Part shown: positions 8,292 through 16,270 of the stretch, one piece after another | Numbering within the stretch: position 1 is the stretch's first letter | How the letters are laid out: each line of letters begins with the position of its first letter | Origin: an uncultured Streptomyces sp. | GTDB taxonomy: Bacteria; Actinomycetota; Actinomycetes; Streptomycetales; Streptomycetaceae | Direction: 5' to 3' | Assembly: GCF_947488945.1 (NCBI RefSeq) | Contig: NZ_CANLBS010000033.1 | Coordinates: 1-49,645, forward strand | Length of the DNA: 49,645 bases | Translations under genes and position numbers: made by a program | The notes under the pieces: generated by a model | What the model saw: the letters and a program-made list of their open reading frames with translations, nothing else | The model's database searches: none | What the model was told of the DNA's origin: nothing

Positions 8292-8351
8292 GTAGGGAAG
8301 AGTGTAGGGGCAACCGTAGGGAGACCTGTAGGAAGAACCGTTGGGCCGGCG
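8292..8351. repeat. five 12-bp tandem GTAGG repeats
   Basis: GTAGG starts at 8292, 8304, 8316 and 8328, and a GTTGG variant starts at 8340, exactly 12 bases apart. The intervening bases vary. The array is about 210 bases upstream of the replication-relaxation gene. The period and place suggest iterons or a nicking/operator region rather than coding sequence. Confidence 0.7.
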
Positions 8352-8536
8352 CTGCTGCCCTGGGGCCTGATCGGTTCTCAGACAGGAAAGCAGAATCATG
8401 CAGGCTCCCTCCGGGGCGGGGCAGCATTGGGGAAGCATCAAATTCGGACGTGCTCGGCCGTTCTGAACCGAAAGCAGGAGCGCCGCTGAAAGAGTTGCTG
8501 CGTCAGTCAGCCAGTCGATTCGGGGGATGTGGAGCT

Positions 8537-8758
8537 GTGGCAAAGGAGCGCAAGGGGTATTACCGGGCAGCTCACTACGTGAAGCCCTCCTCGTCCTCGA
8601 GCCGGTGGAAGAAGCCGTCGGCAGGCGCGGTCCTGGTGGTCGGCGTTGTGGCCATCGCTGGGTGGAACACTCTTGTCGGAAACGACTCCGATGACACACA
8701 GAAAGCACCTCGGCCCCACACCTCTGGGGTTTCGGCTTCGGCTAGCCCTGGTCAGTGA
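8537..8758 (+). CDS. small single-pass membrane protein
   Basis: A GTG start at 8537 gives 73 residues: a basic N-terminus (VAKERKGYYR), a Ser-rich patch, one hydrophobic helix (AGAVLVVGVVAIAGW) and a polar tail. The upstream GGAG is very close to the start, so the start could differ. Its 3' end overlaps the 3' end of the convergent caspase gene by 7 bases. No family is recognised. Confidence 0.55.
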   Translation: MAKERKGYYRAAHYVKPSSSSSRWKKPSAGAVLVVGVVAIAGWNTLVGNDSDDTQKAPRPHTSGVSASASPGQ

Positions 8759-9903
8759 CTACGGCCGCGCCAAAATCCGGAGAGCCGACGCCGTGCCTTC
8801 CCAGACGCAGGCTTGTTTTCGTCGGGCTTTTGGGTGCCTGTCTCATGGATTGTGGCTGCGCTGCGGCGCAGTTCTTGCCAGGTGCTGTGCCATTGCTCGA
8901 TCTGGTAGTTAGGGACGCCGCACGCGGATAGGTAGGCGGCTGTGGTGCTCCAGGTGGCGGGAAGCGTGTCGCGGTTGACCAGTTTGCTGATGGTTCCCGT
9001 GGAGAGGCGCCCGTCTGAGCGGCGGCTGACCTCCTGTTGAGTCAGACCGCTTGTCTCTCGCGCACCCGCGAGGCTCGTCAAGAAGCCCGTGACTGTGCGG
9101 ATCGAAGTTGGGTCGGGCCATGGTCGATGGCCGGGCTCGGGGTTCCTGCCAGCGGGGGCCGGGCCGCCGGCAGGGAGGTTTGCGTGGTTTTGCACGAGTG
9201 CCACTTGAGCGCCGCTGTTGCGGTTCCTGGCCTGGGGAACGGGATGCCCGCGCGCTTCCAGGGTCAGGCGCAGGTGGTGGTAGACGGTCTCCAGATCGAG
9301 CACAGGTGGGCCGCCGGGGATACCTTCACGCAGCGTCTCGAGGAGGGCGCCGGTGAAGGCAGTGTGCGTGTCGCCTATCGGGGCCAGGGCGGTGCGAGTC
9401 TCGGCGGAGGCTGCGAGCAGGAAGGTGCCTTCCACAGCGGCGTGGTCGGCGAGTCCCCGCGGGGCGCTCATCCTGCCGAGGGCGAGCCCGCTGTAGCAGC
9501 AGTCGAGGAAGACGATGTGCCGCTGCGCCTGGGAGTTCAAGAGAATCTGGCGCAGCCAGTCGTAGTCCAGGCTGGTTTCGATCCGGTTCGGCTGTGTGTG
9601 CGGCATGGCCAGCGTGAGCGCGTCGTGGGCATTGATGAGGCCGTGGCCGGCGTAGTAGACGATCAGAGTGTCGGTGGCCTCCGCCGCCGCCTGGCGCAGT
9701 GGCTCCAACACGGCGGCGTGGTCGGGCGGGTTCTCGACGACGGTCACGTGCGGGGTAGGCAAGCGCAGGGACAGCGGGCCGCTCAGAAGGTCGGCGAGGG
9801 CGGTCAGGTTATTCGAGGCGGCCGGGAGTTGCTCGAGGTGCTCGTAGCGGCTCGTGCCGATGAGGACTGCCCTGGAGGCCCCAGGGTCAGGCAAGACGCT
9901 CAC
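8752..9903 (-). CDS. EACC1-associated caspase-like protease with C-terminal HTH
   Basis: The 383-residue product has a caspase/C14 fold over about residues 10-235. The catalytic histidine is in YYAGHG (His87) and the cysteine in FLDCCYSG (Cys136 by alignment with DSCHSG of metacaspases). A linker leads to a C-terminal XRE-like helix-turn-helix at about 268-345 (LTQQEVSRRS...STGTISKLVN). Proteases of this kind act as effectors in actinobacterial NTP-dependent conflict systems, where EACC1 is the partner component. The GTG start overlaps the EACC1 stop (GTGA), so the two are translationally coupled. The HTH is unusual for a pure effector and may give autoregulation or target control. Confidence 0.88.
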   Translation of the reverse strand: MSVLPDPGASRAVLIGTSRYEHLEQLPAASNNLTALADLLSGPLSLRLPTPHVTVVENPPDHAAVLEPLRQAAAEATDTLIVYYAGHGLINAHDALTLAMPHTQPNRIETSLDYDWLRQILLNSQAQRHIVFLDCCYSGLALGRMSAPRGLADHAAVEGTFLLAASAETRTALAPIGDTHTAFTGALLETLREGIPGGPPVLDLETVYHHLRLTLEARGHPVPQARNRNSGAQVALVQNHANLPAGGPAPAGRNPEPGHRPWPDPTSIRTVTGFLTSLAGARETSGLTQQEVSRRSDGRLSTGTISKLVNRDTLPATWSTTAAYLSACGVPNYQIEQWHSTWQELRRSAATIHETGTQKPDENKPASGKARRRLSGFWRGRSH

Positions 9904-10256
9904 GCGTCACGGTCCTCGCCGACTGCAGCGTTCAGTGCTGTGGTCGCCCGCTCGATCTCCTCGGGCGAACAGTTGGTAAGGATGACGACCGTGTCACCGT
10001 GGCGGATCTCCACCCGCGGTCGCTGCGGCCGGGTCTGCCGCCACGCAGCCAGCGCCAGTACGAACGATGCCGCGCTCCACCCGTTCCCGGTGACCAGCTG
10101 CAGCACGTCGAGTGCCGTGCCCATCTCCCCCGGCTGCGGCGTGCTCCCGCGCACCTCAGTCTCCGCGGACCTACGCACATCCGGATCCGAGCGCAGCCAT
10201 CCCTGCAACGACCGCAACTCCCCCGCACCCGACTCCAAACGCACCTCTAACCGCAT
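9900..10256 (-). CDS. effector-associated constant component EACC1
   Basis: From the ATG at 10256, preceded by GAGGAGG, the product is 118 residues. It shows the EACC1 pattern: an N-terminal beta strand, LRSLQGWLRSDPDVRR, PGEMGTALDVLQLV, a hydrophobic helix (SAASFVLALAAW) followed by RQTRPQRPRV, and a final strand and helix. EACC1 proteins are encoded beside toxin or protease effectors in conflict systems and probably adapt or restrain them at the membrane; the exact mechanism is not established. An upstream GTG (10280) is in frame but lacks a ribosome-binding site. Confidence 0.88.
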   Translation of the reverse strand: MRLEVRLESGAGELRSLQGWLRSDPDVRRSAETEVRGSTPQPGEMGTALDVLQLVTGNGWSAASFVLALAAWRQTRPQRPRVEIRHGDTVVILTNCSPEEIERATTALNAAVGEDRDA

Positions 10257-10440
10257 CCAGACCTCCTCGCATACAGGCACAGGCGCCTCCGTTCACGGCT
10301 GCCGAGGGCTATCGTCCCCCACCAGCCCAGGGCTTGTGGCAAACCCGCAAGATCAGACCCGGCACGGCTGCTCTGTGCGGCATTTTCCTGCTGGATCGGC
10401 GGCGGGCAGGTTGCGGGAAGGGCATGAAGTGCGCGGCTCG

Positions 10441-11049
10441 TCAGACAGCAGCAGGACGCGAAGCGTGGCGGCGCGGTGCCAAGAGAGTCGTGGCAGCGAT
10501 GCCGGCGGTGAGCAGGAGCAGTGCGGTGGCGGCGGCTAGCGGGGAGCTGGCTTGGTGCAGGGGCCAGGTCCACGGGTAGGGGCGTCCGCCGGGGCCGAGG
10601 CCGACGAGTGCGCAGAGTACGGGCACGACGGCGATGGCGAGGGGTCCGTACAGATGGCCGGCGAGGTACTGGACGAGTAGCCCGGTGCCCAAGTACCCGA
10701 GGAGGTTCCTCGCCGCGGCGAGCGGTGTGGAGGTGTCCGTGGCGTAGGCGGTGGCGAGTGCGAGGGCGGTGGCGAGCAGGCCGGCTGCCGCGAGAGTGGC
10801 TGCCCGGTACTGGGCTACGGGGCGAACGGCGGTGGTGTCGTAGACGCGGGGCACCCGGTTCAGGGCGTAGAGCGTGAGCGCGGCGGGGATGGCGGGGAGC
10901 ACGAGGGGGATGGGGATGGTCGCGCTCGCTCCGGTGAGGAGCGAGGGGATCGGCAGGGTGGAGCCCGCGAGGAGCGGGACGAGGAGCATGGTGGCGGTGA
11001 GGACTGCTGCCGTGAGGGGTGTGGTGTGTGCGCGGTGCCACCAGTTCAC
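10441..11049 (-). CDS. ABC transporter accessory membrane protein
   Basis: A GTG start overlaps the stop of the upstream permease gene (GTGA). The 202-residue product begins VNWWHRAHTTPLTAA and has about five to six hydrophobic segments spread over its whole length, ending in a short basic tail (RRHASRP). It is the third gene of an operon with the ATPase at 12297 and the permease at 11046, so it is probably the second membrane half of the exporter. Sequence motifs give no substrate. Confidence 0.7.
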   Translation of the reverse strand: MNWWHRAHTTPLTAAVLTATMLLVPLLAGSTLPIPSLLTGASATIPIPLVLPAIPAALTLYALNRVPRVYDTTAVRPVAQYRAATLAAAGLLATALALATAYATDTSTPLAAARNLLGYLGTGLLVQYLAGHLYGPLAIAVVPVLCALVGLGPGGRPYPWTWPLHQASSPLAAATALLLLTAGIAATTLLAPRRHASRPAAV

Positions 11050-12293
11050 TGTGTGGCCGCCCTGGTGTAGGAGGCGGGGTCGAGATCGGGAAGGACGGCG
11101 CAGTCGTGGACGGAGCGCATGTTGCGTTCGTACCAGGCGTGCTGGGCTTGTGCAGGGAGGGTGCGGATGTGTTCGGCGAGGGTGATCGCTTCGATGGGCC
11201 AGCGCTGTGCGAGGTCGCTCTTGGGGACGCCGCCGGTGAGGGCGAGCCAGGCGTAGAGGGCAATCGTCGCTTCGCCGCCGGGGTAGGCGGCGCCCTGGCG
11301 CAGGGCGCAGGCGGGTACCTCGTTGGGCAGTGGGCTGGTGGCGATGTTCGAGGCGACGTCGGCCTTGTCGGGCCGGGGGGTGCCGAACTCCACCCGCCGG
11401 GCCGGGGTGACGCCGACGGTTGCCAGGCGGGCGGTGGTCTCCTCGGCCCAGTGGGTGATGTCCGTCCTGCGGGTGTTCTGCTCCGGCCACAGGCAGATCT
11501 GCGGCGTCTGCCCGGCGCAGGTGCGCAGCGTCGTGTCGCGGGCCTGGGTCCCTTGGAATTCGAGCGGGACGGCCAGGGTCAGCGCGACCGCGGTGGCCGC
11601 GGCGAACGCTGCCAGGGAGATGAGGCGGCGCCGGCGGCGGTTTCGCAGGGCCGAGGTGAGGACGACGGCCGTGACGATGGCGAGGGAGAAGGTGAGGGTA
11701 GCGGCCAGGCTGCGGACGGACGGCTCCTGGTCGAGGCCGCAGCACTCGGTGACGCCCTGTCCGTTCAGGTGGCGCAGCCAGGGCAGGGCGCCGATCGCGG
11801 CCGGCCAGAACCCCCACAAATATCCGAAGATCAGCATGGTGGCGGTGCCGAGGAGCCGGGGCATGCGGGCGCCGACGAACCAGCCCAGAGCGATGTGGGC
11901 CAGGACCACGCTGTAGGAGACGGCGAGGATGGCCGGGTTCGGGAGGCCGGACGGGGACGACACTGAGGTCAGGATGACCACGAACGGTGCGGTCATCGCG
12001 ACCAGGCCCAGTACGGCGACGGGGCCGAGGTGCAAAAGTGCGAGGCTGCGTGTTCCGCGGGCCGGGGCCAGGGCGGTGATGCCGCCCTGCTTGAGGCGGG
12101 CTGATTCCCAGGCGGCTCCCGCGCCGCACGCGGCGCTGATGAAGCCAACGACGATCGTGGTCTGGGAGCTGATGGAGGGCCAGTAGGCGATGGTCGAGGC
12201 GGTGTTGCGGGAGCTGAACCACGCCAGGACGGGTACGAGGACGAGGGCGGTCCACGCGGCGGGACCCGAGCGCAGGAGTGTCGCGAGGCGCAT
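11046..12293 (-). CDS. ABC transporter permease-like membrane protein
   Basis: The 415-residue product has about seven hydrophobic segments in residues 12-260, including a last one in AAFAAATAVALTLAV. A soluble C-terminal region of about 150 residues with several cysteines follows. The ATG is 3 bases after the ATPase stop and has its own GGGGAGG. Order and spacing make it the main membrane subunit for the ATPase at 12297. A soluble tail of this size after the membrane domain is unusual for simple exporters. Confidence 0.75.
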   Translation of the reverse strand: MRLATLLRSGPAAWTALVLVPVLAWFSSRNTASTIAYWPSISSQTTIVVGFISAACGAGAAWESARLKQGGITALAPARGTRSLALLHLGPVAVLGLVAMTAPFVVILTSVSSPSGLPNPAILAVSYSVVLAHIALGWFVGARMPRLLGTATMLIFGYLWGFWPAAIGALPWLRHLNGQGVTECCGLDQEPSVRSLAATLTFSLAIVTAVVLTSALRNRRRRRLISLAAFAAATAVALTLAVPLEFQGTQARDTTLRTCAGQTPQICLWPEQNTRRTDITHWAEETTARLATVGVTPARRVEFGTPRPDKADVASNIATSPLPNEVPACALRQGAAYPGGEATIALYAWLALTGGVPKSDLAQRWPIEAITLAEHIRTLPAQAQHAWYERNMRSVHDCAVLPDLDPASYTRAATQ

Positions 12294-12296
12294 GGT

Positions 12297-13040
12297 TCAG
12301 GCCTCCCCTCGGACCAGGCCGCGGTAGGCGCTCTCCGCGCGTCGTTCGTACGGGGTTCCGGCGGGGGCGGTGGCGAAGAACTCGTTCACCGGCCCCCGGA
12401 ACACGGGGCGGCCCCGGTCGAACACGATGACGGTCTCGTAGATGTCGGCGAGGTCCTCGGTCTGGTGGGTGGAGACGACGAAGTGCACCGCTTCGCTCAG
12501 TTCGGCCAGCAAGTCCCGGAAGACGCCGCGCTGGACGGGATCGAGGCCGGCGGTCGGCTCGTCCAGGAGCACGACCTCGGCCTGGTGGACGAGCGTCTGC
12601 GCGATCCCGAGGCGCCGCATCTGGCCCCCGGACAGTTCATGGCTCTTGCGGCCGCCCAGTTCGGTGAGCCGCACGCGCTCCAGCGCACCGGCGGAGCGGT
12701 CCCATGCCTCACGCTTGGACAGCCCCTTCAGCCAGCCCACATAGGCGGCCTGCTCCCGGACCGTCAGGGCCGGGATCGCCTTCACTTCCTGCGGCAGCCA
12801 GCCCACCTTCTGCCGGAACGCCCGCCGGTCCTTGCGCCGGACACTGTCCAGGCCGCCCAGAGTGACGCGGCCCGACACCGGGGTGAGCGAGGACGCCCCC
12901 AGCGAGAGCAGCGTCGACTTCCCCGCACCGTTCGGGCCGAGCAGGACGGTGCACCCCCGCGGGAGTTCCATCGTCAGGCGGTCGAGCACCGGGGTACCGG
13001 CCCGGTAAGCGAAGGAGCAGTCGTTGTAGTGCAGTGGCAC
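12297..13040 (-). CDS. ABC transporter ATP-binding protein
   Basis: The 247-residue product is a complete ABC ATPase. Walker A is GPNGAGKST (about 35-43), the Q-loop is in WLPQEVK, the signature is LSGGQ (about 137-141), Walker B is VVLLDEP with the catalytic Glu, and the H-loop is VSTHQ. It probably powers export by the two membrane proteins downstream. It starts at a GTG. Lineage motifs resemble exporters of the DrrA/CcmA kind more than importers, and no binding protein is encoded. Confidence 0.92.
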   Translation of the reverse strand: MPLHYNDCSFAYRAGTPVLDRLTMELPRGCTVLLGPNGAGKSTLLSLGASSLTPVSGRVTLGGLDSVRRKDRRAFRQKVGWLPQEVKAIPALTVREQAAYVGWLKGLSKREAWDRSAGALERVRLTELGGRKSHELSGGQMRRLGIAQTLVHQAEVVLLDEPTAGLDPVQRGVFRDLLAELSEAVHFVVSTHQTEDLADIYETVIVFDRGRPVFRGPVNEFFATAPAGTPYERRAESAYRGLVRGEA

Positions 13041-13078
13041 GCAAATCCCCAGGGTGAGTGATGACTACAGGTCCAGAC

Positions 13079-13122
13079 GGAGGGGTGGGGGAAGCGGTTG
13101 CAACCGCTTCCCCCACCCCTCC
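13079..13122 (-). terminator. perfect 22-bp inverted repeat terminator
   Basis: The 22-base arms 13079-13100 and 13101-13122 are perfect reverse complements with no spacer, so the RNA hairpin would close with a small loop. It lies between the end of the secreted-protein gene (13132) and the start of the ABC operon (13040), separating the two transcripts. Confidence 0.85.
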
Positions 13123-13131
13123 GCGAACCGG

Positions 13132-13539
13132 TCAGTACCGCACAGTGACCGTGGAGACGCTGAACGCGGCGCTCACCGTGTCCTGCCCGTTCAGGCTCGA
13201 GTAGTTGAAGTAGTACTTGCCTGCGGCCTTGTCGCCGAAGCTTGACGTGTCGCAGTAGTTGTTGTCCCTGTTGACGACGGTGTCAGGCAGGTTGTTGACC
13301 TCCTTCTTCAGCTGCAAGCCTGCGTAGCTGAAACTGCCGGAAGTCACGGAGCAGCCGGAGAACTGCACGCTGGTCGAGACACTGTCGGTGTTGCCGTCCG
13401 TCCAGTGGCTCGACTCCTTCCCCGGCAGCCAGTTGTAGATGTAGCTGGTGTAGCCGCCCTGCGCGAACGCCGGCGCGGCTCCCAGCACTCCGATGGCCAC
13501 GGCGCTCGCCGCAACGGCTGCTATCCGAGACGTACGCAT
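13132..13539 (-). CDS. small secreted protein of unknown function
   Basis: The 135-residue product has a clear Sec signal peptide: MRTSR, a hydrophobic core, and a likely AFA cut near residue 26. The mature part of about 109 residues is Ser/Thr/Asn/Tyr-rich with two cysteines (in SGCS and NYCD) that probably form a disulfide. A GAGGGGGA ribosome-binding site precedes the ATG. The protein is exported and probably all-beta. I do not recognise the family. It lies just upstream of the ABC operon but behind its own terminator. Confidence 0.75.
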   Translation of the reverse strand: MRTSRIAAVAASAVAIGVLGAAPAFAQGGYTSYIYNWLPGKESSHWTDGNTDSVSTSVQFSGCSVTSGSFSYAGLQLKKEVNNLPDTVVNRDNNYCDTSSFGDKAAGKYYFNYSSLNGQDTVSAAFSVSTVTVRY

Positions 13540-14250
13540 AGATCCCCCTCATCGCACCCCGCAGTCAGCCGGATGCGTATCGACGTCGTTCACCAAATCG
13601 CCCCGTGACCGTAGTGCAGCCCAACGCCCACACACATACGCGTGTTCGATTAGGTGGGAAACCGCGAGTACACCGTCCGTAACCAGTAGCCAGGGGACGC
13701 GTCGCCGTGATCCGGGCAGCCGCCAATGGCCCCCGGCCGGTTCCGACCCGTCTCCCAACACTCCGCTTCGCCGCGACAGGCTCAACGACTTCGGTCCGCA
13801 GGCATATGCCGACGGGCAAGAAATCGGAAGCCCACGGGCGCGCATCACGCGGGGACCGCATTCCGCCCCACGCACCCCTCCCAGCGCTCCCTGCACTCCC
13901 CCACCAGAAGCGGCAAACCACCAGGCCGAGCATCAATAGCCCCGATACTCACACTCTGTCACTTTGAGTAGTCATTCCATCAGCATTCCGGGCCATGAAG
14001 TTGTCCGAAAGCAGGACGACCGTTGGCCTGGACTGCCCCTCGCACTCCATACGGCAACCAGAGACGAGGCCGCTGGGACAGCACCGCTGACACCGCTCTC
14101 CAGCCCTCACCCCCGCCTCCAGCCAGCCAAGTTCCGTCGGCATCCAAAAAAGGCAGCCACAACTACCTCGGCAGGAAGCCCGGCGCTCAGACGACTCGGG
14201 CTGCCGTCGAAGACACCGACCGGGAAGGTCCCGTGCCGCACTCACCTGTC
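13540..14250. other. intergenic, no gene seen
   Basis: About 710 bases with short overlapping ORFs on both strands but no ribosome-binding site, family motif or consistent codon bias. It should hold the promoter of the secreted-protein gene (minus strand) and the 3' end signals of the gene ending at 14251; neither could be located. Confidence 0.5.
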
Positions 14251-15105
14251 TCATCCCCCGTACGCGCGGCGCGGAGCAGCCCATCGCGGCGCTGCGGAGG
14301 AGGGCCAGTACCGGCCTGTTCCCGTGCTCGTAGGAGACGCGCGTTTGGTTTGGGGGTGGCGGTTGCTCGATGGGTGGCCGGTACTGGCGGTGTCTGGGCG
14401 GGGACGGGTGGGGAGGTCGTTCGGAGGGGCCGGCTGCGGGGGGGTGGTCAGCAGGGTGCGGATCCGGTCGGCGAAGTCGTCCCCTGGCAAAGGCAGGTCC
14501 ATGTCCGGCTCGCGGAGGTAGCCCGCGGTGACCGCGGTGGAGAGGCAGGTCATGAGTTCGATGGTCTTCGTGGAGCGAGGCCGCTGGGTATGTCTGGTGA
14601 GCAGTCGCAGCATGCGCAGGAATGTGGAGGTGCTGGGGTTGGGGTCGAAATGGTGGGGGGCGGGGGCGGATTGTGGTGGCTGGGTGTGTTCGGCGTCGTC
14701 GGTTTGGCGGTGCCACCAGTCGGCGGTGCTGCGGTCTCCTAGGGCGAGGTGGTGGAGGTAGAGGCAGTAGGCGGCGGTGGACTGGTCGGCGCCGGCGGCG
14801 TACTGCCACCAGAAGCGGGCGCCGTCGTCGGTGTCGGTGAGCTGGAGGACGCAGGCGAGGACGAGGGCGCTGCGGGGAGCGGGAACTTGGTTGGTGACGA
14901 AGTCCGCGACGGCTGCGGCGGGGGTGTGGGTGACGAGGGCTTCACACAGGACGCGGAGGTCCTCCGCTGCCGCGGTGGCGGTTGCCGGATCTGCGGGGAG
15001 CGGGCTGTCTGGAAGGGGTGTGTGGTGAGGGGGGACTGTACCGCTGGGTGGAGTGCGGTCGCGGGTGAGGCGGGTCCGGGCGAGCAGTGCTGCGATTCGG
15101 GTCAT
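14251..15105 (-). CDS. helical protein coupled to an XRE/sigma hybrid
   Basis: The 284-residue product starts at an ATG that overlaps the stop of the upstream regulator (ATGA). Residues 45-215 are largely helical with repeated Leu/Ala patterns and an FWWQYAAGADQSTAAYCLYLHH block. Proteins with this block often accompany HTH/sigma hybrids in streptomycetes and may bind them. The last 60 residues are Pro/Arg/Ser-rich and probably disordered. No catalytic motif is seen. It is the third gene of a coupled operon (16270 to 14251). Confidence 0.7.
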   Translation of the reverse strand: MTRIAALLARTRLTRDRTPPSGTVPPHHTPLPDSPLPADPATATAAAEDLRVLCEALVTHTPAAAVADFVTNQVPAPRSALVLACVLQLTDTDDGARFWWQYAAGADQSTAAYCLYLHHLALGDRSTADWWHRQTDDAEHTQPPQSAPAPHHFDPNPSTSTFLRMLRLLTRHTQRPRSTKTIELMTCLSTAVTAGYLREPDMDLPLPGDDFADRIRTLLTTPPQPAPPNDLPTRPRPDTASTGHPSSNRHPQTKRASPTSTGTGRYWPSSAAPRWAAPRRAYGG

Positions 15106-16055
15106 GGGGTGGTCCCTTGGGTCTCGGTCGGCGGGCTGAGGACGTGGTTCAGGTACCGGATCGCGTAGCGCTCTTCGGACCGAACGGTGGCCAGAGAAGC
15201 GCCGAGGAGGTGGGAGACGTGTTCGGCTTCCATTCCGTGCAGGTGGCTCAGGACCATGACGTCGAGCTGCCGGTCGGGCAGCCGGCTGATTGCGGCGAAG
15301 AGGCTACGGGTTTCCTCGATCTGGGCGTTGCGGTCGGTTTCGGTGGTGAGCTCGGCCAGGGCCGTGGTGTGGAACGCGGCGGAGGTGAGTGAGGGTCGGC
15401 CGTCCACGTGAGGCGCGAGGGACATGATGCAGCTTCGCAGGACCTGCCAGGCGTAGTGGCGGGTGTCGGGGCTGGCGAGGGCGTCGGGCCAGGACTGCCA
15501 CAGAACGTCGAAGGTTTCTGAGATGGCCTTGTCGCTCTGCTGGTCATCGAGGAAGGTCTGGGCGTAGCGGCAGTAGTCGTCCTCGACCAGGTCCTGAAAG
15601 GCCTCGATCGCCCTGAGAGGGACATTGGGCGGCAGGACGAGTTCCTGGAGGACTCCGTGTTCCACGGACTGCGCACTGGGGGTCAACACGACCGGCTCCC
15701 CGCCGGAAAGTTCGATCCACCGCAGGCTCTTGTTCGCGTCGAGCGCTCCCTGCTGCCATAGGTGCAGCAGGGGCCACTGAGGGAGCCCCAGGACCTTGGC
15801 GATACCGAGCACGTTCTCCCAGCGGGGGTAGAGGCCGATGCCGCGCAGAAGCTCGGAGAGCTTCGATTTCGAGAGGTTGACGCGCGTGCCGAGTTCGCTG
15901 AGGGTTAGCTCGCTGGCCTGGTACTTTTCCCGCATCGGATCCAGCCAGGCACGGTGCGCGGTGCTGAGTCCGAGCGCCGGGGGGCCGAACTTGCGTCCGC
16001 GGCGCGCTCCTGCGGGGCGGGTCGAAGGTTCCGACGAGTCGGGGGGCGTGATCAC
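15102..16055 (-). CDS. XRE HTH / sigma-70 region 4 hybrid regulator
   Basis: The 317-residue product has an XRE-type HTH at about 45-90 (LTLSELGTRVNLSKSKLSELLRG). A middle helical domain follows. A C-terminal region at about 250-305 resembles sigma-70 region 4 (AISRLPDRQLDVMVLSHLHG...SHLLGASLATVRSEERYAIRYL). No region 2 is present, so it cannot act as an ordinary sigma factor and more likely acts as a DNA-binding regulator or RNA polymerase partner. Its GTG start overlaps the stop of the upstream small membrane protein and its stop overlaps the next start, so the three genes are translationally coupled. Confidence 0.8.
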   Translation of the reverse strand: MITPPDSSEPSTRPAGARRGRKFGPPALGLSTAHRAWLDPMREKYQASELTLSELGTRVNLSKSKLSELLRGIGLYPRWENVLGIAKVLGLPQWPLLHLWQQGALDANKSLRWIELSGGEPVVLTPSAQSVEHGVLQELVLPPNVPLRAIEAFQDLVEDDYCRYAQTFLDDQQSDKAISETFDVLWQSWPDALASPDTRHYAWQVLRSCIMSLAPHVDGRPSLTSAAFHTTALAELTTETDRNAQIEETRSLFAAISRLPDRQLDVMVLSHLHGMEAEHVSHLLGASLATVRSEERYAIRYLNHVLSPPTETQGTTP

Positions 16056-16270
16056 GGGGCGCAGTCCTCCTTGTCCGGAACGGCCGCGACGCGGTGTCCG
16101 GAGGAAGGCTCGGTGTGCGACCGGCTCGGAGGGGCGATCTGCTGTGCGACGACGGCGAGGGCGGGAGCGAGGGCGGCCACGGCATCCTCACGTCCGAGCG
16201 TCGCCATCACCACACTCCATCCCATGATCGTCGCGGTGGCCGCGAGCAGAGCGACCTGCTTCCCTTGCAT
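16052..16270 (-). CDS. small membrane protein, first gene of XRE/sigma operon
   Basis: The 72-residue product starts at an ATG preceded by AGGAGTT. A hydrophobic segment covers residues 5-25 (VALLAATATIMGWSVVMATL), a second, weaker one covers 29-44, and the tail is polar. The stop overlaps the regulator start by 4 bases. Conservation of position suggests it could tether or signal to the hybrid regulator, which is inference. Confidence 0.65.
   Translation of the reverse strand: MQGKQVALLAATATIMGWSVVMATLGREDAVAALAPALAVVAQQIAPPSRSHTEPSSGHRVAAVPDKEDCAP

Noticed and set aside
8292..8351. CRISPR-like array
   Set aside because: The unit is only 12 bp with no spacers; it fits iterons or operators better.
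10441..12255. One long 604-residue minus-strand ORF
   Set aside because: Only its last 202 residues look like a membrane protein; the rest is an Arg/His-rich shadow of the permease gene. The true start is the GTG at 11049.
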